NCBI GenBank assembly: GCA_009774465.1
Contig: VSNT01000077.1
Span: 1-19,571 of the forward strand
DNA from: Lachnospiraceae bacterium
GTDB taxonomy: Bacteria; Bacillota_A; Clostridia; Lachnospirales; Lachnospiraceae
Reading direction: 5' to 3'
DNA: 19,571 bases
Positions 13,839 to 19,571 of the stretch are shown piece after piece (within the stretch, counting starts at the first letter, position 1; the number at the start of each line of letters is the position of its first letter). Below the pieces are notes generated by a model. That model saw only the letters and a list, made by a program, of their open reading frames with translations. It ran no database searches and was not told the DNA's origin. A program made the translations under genes and the position numbers.

Positions 13839-14711
13839 ATGTCATTTTCATCGAAAGTAAAGGAAGAACTGGAAAAGACTGTTCCCGGCTCGAGACACTG
13901 CGGACTGGCTGAACTGGCGGCGATTATTCACTTTGGATGCAGAATGGAGCTGTGCGGCAATGCAATAGAAAATGTGGCGATACATTTCGAAAATCCATTC
14001 GTTGAAAGAAAGTACTTTACATTATTGAAGAAAACATTTATTATTAATGGTAATGTTGTTAAACTTTTGCAGGCAGTTAAGATTTTAGATGAAGCGGGAT
14101 GTATGCATCGGCTGGAGGAAGAGGTTCATCCTCTTTTAATTAAAAACAGCTGCTGCAGGAGGGCTTTTTTGAGAGGAGCCTTTTTGAGCATTGGTTCCAT
14201 GAGTGATCCCAATAAGGGTTATCATCTGGAGTTTGTCTGTGAAAATGAAGTACATGCATTACAGATTCAGCAGGTAATCTGCAGTTTTGATATAGAGGCT
14301 AAAATTGTCAGACGGAAAAAATACCATGTGGTATATTTGAAGGAAGGCGCAGGAATCGTTGACCTTTTAAATGTAATGGGTGCGCATTTATCTCTGATGC
14401 AGCTTGAAAACCTGAGAATTGAAAAGGAAGTAAGAAATTCCGTTAATCGTCAGGTTAACTGTGAGGCCGCCAATATAACAAAGACGGTTCATGCCGCAAG
14501 CAGGCAGATAGAGGATATTTTGCTTTTGCAAAAAAATTATGGGTTGTCGAACCTGCCGGATAACTTAAGGCAGACAGCGCAGGCCCGGTTAGAGCATCCG
14601 GAAAGCTCTCTTCAGGAATTGGGAGAGTATCTTAATCCGCCGGTGGGGAAATCCGGTGTTAATCATAGATTGAGAAAACTAAGTGAGTTGGCGGAAAGGA
14701 TTAGGATTTAA
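13839..14711 (+). CDS. whiA: DNA-binding protein WhiA
   Basis: WhiA combines a degenerate LAGLIDADG homing-endonuclease fold (about 1-190) with a C-terminal helix-turn-helix (about 200-290). It is a sporulation regulator in Streptomyces; in Bacillus it supports cell division and chromosome segregation. Diagnostic stretches are SFSSKVKEELEK at the start, CCRRAFLRGAFLSIGSMSD (105-123), NCEAANITKTVHAASRQI (207-224), and LNPPVGKSGVNHRLRKL (265-281). At 290 residues it is slightly shorter than many family members (about 310), but both ends are intact. AAAAGGA lies 8 bases before the ATG. It is spaced 35 bases from rapZ and 13 from the crh-like gene, matching the Bacillus order apart from the missing glmR. 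Confidence 0.95.
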   Translation: MSFSSKVKEELEKTVPGSRHCGLAELAAIIHFGCRMELCGNAIENVAIHFENPFVERKYFTLLKKTFIINGNVVKLLQAVKILDEAGCMHRLEEEVHPLLIKNSCCRRAFLRGAFLSIGSMSDPNKGYHLEFVCENEVHALQIQQVICSFDIEAKIVRRKKYHVVYLKEGAGIVDLLNVMGAHLSLMQLENLRIEKEVRNSVNRQVNCEAANITKTVHAASRQIEDILLLQKNYGLSNLPDNLRQTAQARLEHPESSLQELGEYLNPPVGKSGVNHRLRKLSELAERIRI

Positions 14712-14724
14712 AAGGAGGAGTTTT

Positions 14725-14982
14725 ATGATGGAAAAGTCTATCACCATTCAGTTAACGGAAGGACTGCAGGCTAGGCCTGTGGCAATGCTGGTGCAGGTTG
14801 CCAGCCAGTATGAAAGTTCTGTCTATATTGCAACAGATGGAAAAAAGGTGAATGCAAAAAGCATTATGGGAATGATGAGTCTGGCACTTGGCAGCGGTGA
14901 AGCTGTAAAAGTGATTGCAGACGGAAAAGATGAAGAAGAAGCAATGCAGAGTATGGAAGAATATTTGAGCGGAAAGAAATAG
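14725..14982 (+). CDS. crh: Crh-like HPr paralogue lacking the PTS histidine
   Basis: An 85-residue HPr-fold protein, the same length as Bacillus Crh. At the PTS phosphorylation site the sequence reads GLQARPVAML, so position 15 is Gln instead of His and PEP-dependent phosphotransfer is not possible. Ser46, the HprK target, is kept in KKVNAKSIMGMMSL. Gln15 plus Ser46 is the defining pattern of Crh, which acts only as a regulator, as a CcpA co-repressor in Bacillus. The ATG at 14725 has AAAGGAGGAG just before it and gives these standard residue numbers; ATG 14728 is also possible. The gene follows whiA, as crh does in Bacillus, and shares the cluster with hprK. The ortholog name is inferred from sequence and position; a terminator follows. 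Confidence 0.85.
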   Translation: MMEKSITIQLTEGLQARPVAMLVQVASQYESSVYIATDGKKVNAKSIMGMMSLALGSGEAVKVIADGKDEEEAMQSMEEYLSGKK

Positions 14983-15008
14983 GGGATGGATTACCCCAGA
15001 AGATATTG

Positions 15009-15036
15009 GAGCAAAGCGTATGCTTTGCTCTTTTTT
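15009..15036 (+). terminator. Terminator of the hprK-crh cluster
   Basis: GAGCAAAGC (15009-15017) and GCTTTGCTC (15022-15030) form a perfect 9-base stem with a GTAT loop, followed by six T residues. This is a textbook intrinsic terminator. The lipid kinase ribosome site begins only 4 bases past the T-run. Confidence 0.85.
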
Positions 15037-15055
15037 CCACAAAAGGAGAATATTT

Positions 15056-15952
15056 ATGATGAGAAAAAAACTTCTTTTTATTTATAATCCAAGGGCAGGC
15101 AAGGCTAAAATAAAAACAAATCTGCTGGATATTATAGATATATTTACCAAGGCGGGATATGAAGTGACTGCCTATCCCACACAGGCAAAAGGAGATGGGG
15201 TAAGGGCAGTCAGGGAAAGAACTGTTCCATTTTATGATCTGGTGGTATGCAGCGGCGGAGATGGTACGCTGGATGAAGTGGTGACCGGCATGATGCAGTG
15301 CGAGGAAAAACTTCCCATTGGATATGTGCCGGCAGGAAGTACAAATGATTTTGCCAACAGCTTAAAGATACCTAAAAATATGATTACTGCGGCACAGATG
15401 ATAGTAAAAGAAAATATGCTGGATTTTGATATAGGAAAATTCAATGAAGATATTTTTGTATATATAGCGGCATTTGGAATTTTTACAGATGTGTCCTATG
15501 AAACACCCCAGGACATAAAAAATCTGCTGGGACATATGGCATATGTTTTGGAAGGGATGCGCCGGCTGCCGGCAGTAAAGGCGTATGAGCTTAAAGTGGA
15601 AAGCAGTGAGCTTTCTGTGGAAGGGGAGTTTTTGTTTGGAATGATTACCAATTCTGTTTCTGTGGGAGGATTTAAGCGGATTACGGGAAAATTTGTGCAA
15701 CTGGACGATGGAGAGTTTGAAGTCACATTGATTAAGAAGCCTTCTAATCCGGTAGAATTAAATCTGATTATGGCTGCCCTCCTTAACAGAAGTATCAATA
15801 CGGACTGCATGTACTGCTTTAAGACCAGTTATCTGAAAATCACTTCCAGGGAGGAGATTCCCTGGACGCTGGATGGAGAGTTTGGAGGAAAGCATAAAGA
15901 GGTGGCTATTAAAAACCAAAAGCAGGCGCTGCGCATTGTGGTACCGGAGTAA
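15056..15952 (+). CDS. YegS/DagK-type lipid kinase
   Basis: A 298-residue member of the diacylglycerol kinase catalytic-domain family (YegS/BmrU/DgkB). Such enzymes phosphorylate a lipid hydroxyl, in Gram-positives usually diacylglycerol released during lipoteichoic acid synthesis, returning it to the phospholipid pool at the membrane. Motifs are NPRAGK (11-16), the nucleotide-binding SGGDGTLDEVV (66-76), PAGSTNDFANSL (92-103) and the late LDGEFGG. The ATG at 15056 has AAAAGGAG 7 bases before it; an earlier in-frame ATG at 15020 lies in the terminator loop and is rejected. There is no space for a promoter after the preceding terminator, so it depends on read-through or an upstream start. DgkB is the likely role, but the exact lipid is not fixed by sequence. 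Confidence 0.88.
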   Translation: MMRKKLLFIYNPRAGKAKIKTNLLDIIDIFTKAGYEVTAYPTQAKGDGVRAVRERTVPFYDLVVCSGGDGTLDEVVTGMMQCEEKLPIGYVPAGSTNDFANSLKIPKNMITAAQMIVKENMLDFDIGKFNEDIFVYIAAFGIFTDVSYETPQDIKNLLGHMAYVLEGMRRLPAVKAYELKVESSELSVEGEFLFGMITNSVSVGGFKRITGKFVQLDDGEFEVTLIKKPSNPVELNLIMAALLNRSINTDCMYCFKTSYLKITSREEIPWTLDGEFGGKHKEVAIKNQKQALRIVVPE

Positions 15953-15956
15953 ATTT

Positions 15957-15972
15957 TGTAAACGGTATTCCA
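15957..15972 (+). promoter_or_regulatory. Weak cre-like site upstream of fba
   Basis: TGTAAACGGTATTCCA has a perfect left half (TGTAAACG) of the CcpA-binding cre consensus, but a degenerate right half. It overlaps the -35 region of the fba promoter. Reported because HprK and a Crh-like protein are encoded nearby; chance is a real alternative. Confidence 0.25.
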
Positions 15973-15996
15973 TTTTGGTAATAAATAGGGTATAAT
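15968..15996 (+). promoter_or_regulatory. fba promoter
   Basis: A consensus -10 TATAAT (15991-15996) lies 46 bases before the fba ATG. The best -35 at 17-base spacing is TTCCAT, which is weak. An AT-rich 5' UTR with two TTATTAAT copies (16006-16013, 16015-16022) and GGAGGT ahead of the ATG fits a strongly expressed gene. Confidence 0.55.
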
Positions 15997-16041
15997 AAAT
16001 AGCAATTATTAATGTTATTAATTTAATGGAGGTAGATAAAA

Positions 16042-16905
16042 ATGTTAGTATCAGCAACAGAAATGCTTCAAAAAGCAAAAGCCGGCCACTATGCAGTGGG
16101 ACAGTTCAACATTAACAACCTTGAGTGGACTAAGGCAATCCTGTTAACAGCACAGGAAAACAACTCACCTGTAATCTTGGGCGTATCTGAGGGCGCAGGC
16201 AAATACATGGGCGGATATGATGTTGTAGTTGGTATGGTGAACGGACTGATCAAGGATCAGAATATTACAGTTCCTGTAGCGCTTCATCTTGATCATGGCA
16301 GCTATGAACACTGCTACAAATGTATCGAAGCAGGATTTTCTTCAGTAATGTTTGACGGATCTCATTATCCTATTGAAGAGAATGTAGCCAAGACAAAAGA
16401 GCTGGTTGCAGCAGCACACGAAAAGGGAATCTCCATTGAAGCGGAAGTTGGTTCTATTGGTGGAGAAGAAGATGGCGTAATCGGCATGGGCGAATGTGCA
16501 GATCCCAATGAATGTAAGGCAATTGCTGATTTGGGAATTGATTTCCTTGCAGCCGGAATCGGAAACATTCATGGTAAATATCCTGAAAACTGGAAAGGAT
16601 TATCTTTTGAGACTTTAGATGCAATTCAGCAGTTAACAGGAGAAATGCCTCTGGTACTTCATGGAGGTACAGGTATTCCTACGGAAATGATCCAGAAAGC
16701 AATTTCATTGGGTGTTGCCAAGATTAATGTTAACACGGAATGCCAGTTGTCATTTGCAGCAGCTACACGTAAGTATATTGAAGCTGGAAAGGATTTGGAA
16801 GGAAAGGGATTTGATCCTCGTAAGCTTCTTGCTCCCGGCTTTGAAGCAATTAAAGCAACAGTGAAAGAAAAAATGGAAATTTTCGGTTCTGTTAATAAGG
16901 CTTAA
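16042..16905 (+). CDS. fba: Class II fructose-bisphosphate aldolase
   Basis: Zinc-dependent aldolase that splits fructose-1,6-bisphosphate into dihydroxyacetone phosphate and glyceraldehyde-3-phosphate in glycolysis and runs the reverse in gluconeogenesis. The 287-residue protein has catalytic Asp84 and zinc ligand His85 in ALHLDHGSYEHC, Glu135 in IEAEVGSIGGEEDG, zinc ligand His178 in GIGNIHGKYP, and zinc ligand His207 in LVLHGGTGIP, then KINVNTECQ for phosphate binding. A strong GGAGGT lies 7 bases before the ATG. It has its own promoter and terminator, so it is monocistronic. A tagatose-bisphosphate or related class II aldolase is a less likely alternative. Confidence 0.95.
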   Translation: MLVSATEMLQKAKAGHYAVGQFNINNLEWTKAILLTAQENNSPVILGVSEGAGKYMGGYDVVVGMVNGLIKDQNITVPVALHLDHGSYEHCYKCIEAGFSSVMFDGSHYPIEENVAKTKELVAAAHEKGISIEAEVGSIGGEEDGVIGMGECADPNECKAIADLGIDFLAAGIGNIHGKYPENWKGLSFETLDAIQQLTGEMPLVLHGGTGIPTEMIQKAISLGVAKINVNTECQLSFAAATRKYIEAGKDLEGKGFDPRKLLAPGFEAIKATVKEKMEIFGSVNKA

Positions 16906-16927
16906 AGCAATAAATCCAAGCAAGAGT

Positions 16928-16962
16928 AAAGGCTGCCCATGCAAAATGGACAGCCTTTATAA
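16928..16962 (+). terminator. Terminator after fba
   Basis: AAAGGCTGCCCAT and ATGGACAGCCTTT pair over 13 positions with one C-A mismatch and a GCAAA loop (16941-16945), followed by ATAAC. It lies 23 bases after the fba stop. Confidence 0.75.
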
Positions 16963-17029
16963 CATAAGGAAAAGCATGAATTTTGGATGCCTTTGTTTCA
17001 CGTAAAAGATAGAAGAGGGATTGTGGAAT

Positions 17030-17860
17030 ATGAATATATTTAAGGAAATGGGATTATCTATTTACAGTTTTAAAAGCTATGGAGAATTTTTAAAGAACAA
17101 AAAGGGCAAGGTATTTGGCTTTGGAGTTATGCTGGTGGTGATTTATTTTCTGATTACTATGGGGATACCGGTGATAAGATTCTTTGGTGGGGAAAGCATC
17201 AGCACTAAAATAGAAAAATCAGTGCCTGATTTTGAACTGTCGGATGGAGAACTGTGGGTAGATGGTGTTTACATCTACGATTATAGTGGAATGTATATTG
17301 AAATTGACACAGATTCCAGGTCAGTTCTCCGCAGTGCTTATGATATGCAGGACTTTTTGGATGATTATACTCAGGTAATTATGATGGATTCGGAAAAAAT
17401 TATTATAAAAGATAAAGGACAGGTGCAGCAGGCTTACTTTTCGCAGCTTGATTTTGAATTTTCAAGGGATGATCTGCTTTTGCTTGTTCCGTATGCCTAT
17501 ATTTTTCTCGCAGTATTTATGGTGATAGCATTTTTCTGGATGGCGGCGCTGTTTTTTGCCGGTGTACTGGTAATTACTCTGATCAGCTTGATTGTGGCAT
17601 CCTGCATGAAAGTGAAAATTTCCTTTGGAAAGCTTTATACACTTGGAGTATACAGCAGAACACTGCCATTAATTATTAAAGCGGCAATATCCTTCCTGCC
17701 TTTTGGAATTCCATTCTTTTATATAATTAATATTGGCCTGTCCGTATTGATTGTAGGACTTGCACTGCAGAAGATGAAACAGCAGCCGCAGGCACCGGCA
17801 GGTCCTTCCTATGGAGGCGGAACAGGAAATTACCCCGGAAATGATTTTTCATGGATGTAA
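17030..17860 (+). CDS. DUF1189-like integral membrane protein
   Basis: A 276-residue membrane protein resembling the DUF1189 family; its function is not known to me. A cytoplasmic N-terminus (NIFKEMGLSIYSFKSYGEF) leads to membrane segment about 31-52. An extracytoplasmic domain of about 100 residues follows (acidic, with repeated DSE/DFELSDGEL stretches). Two or three further membrane segments lie at about 152-195, and one or two at 215-250. The tail is Pro/Gly-rich (QQPQAPAGPSYGGGTGNY). The ATG at 17030 is favoured; GAGGG lies 10 bases before it. An in-frame TTG at 17021 sits too close to that ribosome site. The gene stands alone between the fba terminator and a shared terminator with the symporter gene. 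Confidence 0.75.
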   Translation: MNIFKEMGLSIYSFKSYGEFLKNKKGKVFGFGVMLVVIYFLITMGIPVIRFFGGESISTKIEKSVPDFELSDGELWVDGVYIYDYSGMYIEIDTDSRSVLRSAYDMQDFLDDYTQVIMMDSEKIIIKDKGQVQQAYFSQLDFEFSRDDLLLLVPYAYIFLAVFMVIAFFWMAALFFAGVLVITLISLIVASCMKVKISFGKLYTLGVYSRTLPLIIKAAISFLPFGIPFFYIINIGLSVLIVGLALQKMKQQPQAPAGPSYGGGTGNYPGNDFSWM

Positions 17861-17865
17861 CTGAT

Positions 17866-17902
17866 AAAAGGCAGCGCTTTGTGAACAATAGCGCTGCCTT
17901 TT
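17866..17902. terminator. Bidirectional terminator between DUF1189-like gene and symporter gene
   Basis: AAAAGGCAGCGCT (17866-17878) and AGCGCTGCCTTTT (17890-17902) form a perfect 13-base stem with an 11-base loop. The A- and T-runs at the stem base give a U-tract on either strand, and it sits between two convergent genes. Confidence 0.85.
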
Positions 17903-17926
17903 AAATAAGTAGCCGACTGTGCAAAC

Positions 17927-19432
17927 TTAGGCTTCTTCAGAAACTGCCTGTTCCTGCATTGCCTGAATTTCAGGATCAAAGGAAAGCATGGGTTTCAGGT
18001 TGGTGTTTGTTTTTGAGATCTTACGGGCGGTATAGTTTTTGGTGATGGCAAACACGGTGCCGGATAAGCATAATACGCCGATCAGGTTGGGAATTGCCAT
18101 CAGAGCATTTAAAGTATCTGCAATTGCCCAGGCCAGATCAAAACTCATGGTAGCGCCGAATATAATGCATACAACAAAAATAATTTTGTACACAATGGTG
18201 GCTTTGGTGCCAAATAAATATTCACAGGATTTGGTTCCGTAAAAAGACCATCCCAGCACTGTGGTAAATGCAAATAAGCTGATGGCAATGGCAACAAAAC
18301 CGCCGGCCAAAGAGCCAAAGCCCTGGGTAAGTGCCTCACTTACCAAAGAAGCCCCAGTTGATGAAGTTAAAAGTTCTCCTGTATCCAGGTTAATAAGACC
18401 GGAGCTTAAAATAGTAAAGGCAGTTAAAGTACAGACAACAATGGTATCAAAAAATACTTCAAAAATACCCCACATACCCTGGATAATAGGTTCTTTTACA
18501 TTAGAAGCAGAGTGAACCATTACAGAAGAGCCGAGACCGGCTTCGTTTGAAAATACTCCTCTTTTAAAGCCCATAGTCATTGCCTGCTTGATCATAATGC
18601 CTGCAGTAGCTCCTGCAATGGGGCGGAGGCCGAAAGCGTTGGTAAAGATAGCACTGAGGACAGCGGGAACAGAGGTAATATTTAAAATAAGAACAATAAT
18701 GGTTCCCAGTATGTAGACACATGCCATAAAAGGGACAATTTTTTCGGCAACATTTCCAATGGCCTTGATGCCGCCTAAAATAACAAGTGCTGCAACCACT
18801 GCAATAATAATACCGGTTGCAAGAGGCGGAATGCGAAAGGTATCCTGAAGAGAGCTTGCAATTTCATGTACCTGTGTCATATTGCCGATTCCAAAAGAGG
18901 CAAACACGCAGAACAAAGCAAACAAAACAGCCAGAGGCTTTGCAAGGACGCCAATGAATTTTTTATTTTTCAGCCCATCCTGGAGATAGTACATGGCGCC
19001 GCCGGACCATTCATTTTTAGAATTTTTGCGGCGGTAATAAATACCCAGTACATTTTCAGAATAGTTTGTCATCATTCCAAACAGAGCGGAAAGCCACATC
19101 CAGAATACAGCTCCTGCACCGCCGGTAATGATTGCGCCTGCAACACCGGCAATATTTCCAACACCGATGGTAGCCGCCAGTGCAGTTGAAAGGGCCTGAA
19201 ACTGAGAAATAGACTGCTCTTCCCTGCCTGTATGGGCAGTTACATGCTTTTTCTTAAAAATAGCAAGAAAAGTTTCGTTCATCCAGTGCTTCACCCGCGT
19301 AATTTGAAAGAATTTCATACCCACGGTTAGATAAATACCAGTGCCGATAATCAAGATCAGCATGGGAATTCCCCATACCACATTGTTTATGGCAGAATTC
19401 ACATTTGAAATCATATTCATTACATTTTCCAT
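17927..19432 (-). CDS. AGCS-family sodium/alanine symporter (AlsT-like)
   Basis: A 501-residue inner-membrane transporter of the alanine or glycine:cation symporter family, which takes up alanine, glycine or related amino acids with sodium. About 10-11 hydrophobic segments are visible. Family hallmarks are FQALSTALAATIGVGNIAGV (78-97), GAGAVFWMWLSALFGM (105-120), and the signature GFKRGVFSNEAGLGSS (288-303). The hydrophilic C-terminus (after 470) is short. ATG 19432 is chosen because GGAGGAG lies 6 bases before it; the ATG at 19450, upstream of that site, has no ribosome site of its own. It is monocistronic on the minus strand, with a promoter and leader hairpin upstream. Glutamine or glycine are possible substrates too. 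Confidence 0.93.
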   Translation of the reverse strand: MENVMNMISNVNSAINNVVWGIPMLILIIGTGIYLTVGMKFFQITRVKHWMNETFLAIFKKKHVTAHTGREEQSISQFQALSTALAATIGVGNIAGVAGAIITGGAGAVFWMWLSALFGMMTNYSENVLGIYYRRKNSKNEWSGGAMYYLQDGLKNKKFIGVLAKPLAVLFALFCVFASFGIGNMTQVHEIASSLQDTFRIPPLATGIIIAVVAALVILGGIKAIGNVAEKIVPFMACVYILGTIIVLILNITSVPAVLSAIFTNAFGLRPIAGATAGIMIKQAMTMGFKRGVFSNEAGLGSSVMVHSASNVKEPIIQGMWGIFEVFFDTIVVCTLTAFTILSSGLINLDTGELLTSSTGASLVSEALTQGFGSLAGGFVAIAISLFAFTTVLGWSFYGTKSCEYLFGTKATIVYKIIFVVCIIFGATMSFDLAWAIADTLNALMAIPNLIGVLCLSGTVFAITKNYTARKISKTNTNLKPMLSFDPEIQAMQEQAVSEEA

Positions 19433-19465
19433 TAAAAACTCCTCCGTCATAAGTTAGATAATTAT

Positions 19466-19501
19466 AAAAAAAGAGAATTTACTTTTTAGTAAATCCTCTT
19501 T
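19466..19501 (-). terminator. Leader terminator (probable attenuator) of the symporter gene
   Basis: On the minus strand AAAGAGGATTTACT and AGTAAATTCTCTTT form a 14-base stem (one G-U pair) with an AAAA loop. With T residues continuing to plus 19466, the U-tract is seven long. It lies between the symporter promoter and its ribosome site, leaving only about 6 bases between the transcript start and the stem. Confidence 0.75.
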
Positions 19502-19513
19502 GATTACCCCTAT

Positions 19514-19542
19514 ACTATACAGGAAAAAGGAGAAAAGTACAA
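19514..19542 (-). promoter_or_regulatory. Promoter of the symporter gene
   Basis: On the minus strand TTGTAC (plus 19537-19542) and TATAGT (plus 19514-19519) are 17 bases apart. The predicted transcript starts within or just after GGGG (plus 19507-19510). The leader to the start codon is about 75 bases. Confidence 0.72.
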
Positions 19543-19571
19543 GAAAAACTTAAAAAGTCCTGTAGAAAGGG

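Noticed and set aside
14683..14724. Start at 14683 for the crh-like gene, overlapping whiA
   Set aside because: AAAGGAGGAG at 14711-14720 directs initiation at 14725, which gives the standard HPr length and numbering.
19433..19450. ATG at 19450 as symporter start
   Set aside because: GGAGGAG lies downstream of it and is correctly spaced for the ATG at 19432; nothing resembling a ribosome site precedes 19450.
19433..19520. T-box or riboswitch for the symporter leader
   Set aside because: The leader is only about 75 bases, the terminator occupies most of it, and no specifier loop, T-box sequence or aptamer core is present.
1..19571. Mobile element, CRISPR array, tRNA or rRNA gene
   Set aside because: No transposase or integrase frame, no regularly spaced repeats, and no tRNA- or rRNA-like sequences were seen on either strand.

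Overview
The window reads as ordinary chromosomal core sequence from a low-GC Gram-positive anaerobe of the Clostridia, most likely a Lachnospiraceae-type genome. This is inferred from the strong AGGAGG-like ribosome sites, the HprK/Crh/RapZ/WhiA gene set, the DUF1846 gene fused head-to-tail to ftsH, and the generally A/T-rich codon use. No mobile element, CRISPR array, rRNA or tRNA gene was seen, and base composition looks even throughout. No intergenic gap exceeds about 300 bases; the largest is the roughly 257-base divergent region between pyrG and the DUF1846 gene.

Layout. 90-1744: an Lrp/AsnC regulator and a class I/II aminotransferase, overlapping by 4 bases (resembles the Bacillus alaR-alaT pair). 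1855-2163: a small XRE regulator with a dyad operator at its own start. 2235-3845 (minus): pyrG, CTP synthase, with a strong promoter and a terminator hairpin in its leader. 4103-7864: DUF1846 protein and ftsH, with no gap between them. 7971-9842: uvrC. 9951-14982: hprK, ROK glucokinase, murB, rapZ, whiA and a crh-like HPr paralogue, closed by a terminator at 15009-15036. 15056-15952: a YegS/DagK-type lipid kinase. 16042-16905: class II fructose-bisphosphate aldolase. 17030-17860: a DUF1189-like membrane protein. 17927-19432 (minus): an AGCS-family sodium/amino-acid symporter, also with a terminator hairpin in its leader.

How the genes fit together. The hprK-to-crh cluster joins the kinase of carbon catabolite repression (HprK), a glucokinase that makes glucose-6-phosphate, and an HPr-like protein that keeps Ser46 but has Gln in place of the PTS His15. 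This is the signature of Crh, a regulator-only HPr. murB, rapZ and whiA tie the same unit to cell-wall synthesis and division. Alanine handling appears at both ends (an AlaT-like aminotransferase and an alanine-type symporter), but nothing shows that they are co-regulated.

Nothing here looks like a wholly new system. The points most worth a second look are the Gln15 Crh-like protein encoded with HprK, the two promoter-hairpin-gene leaders (pyrG and the symporter) that suggest transcription attenuation by an unassigned signal, the XRE dyad, and the unusual N- and C-terminal tails of FtsH.
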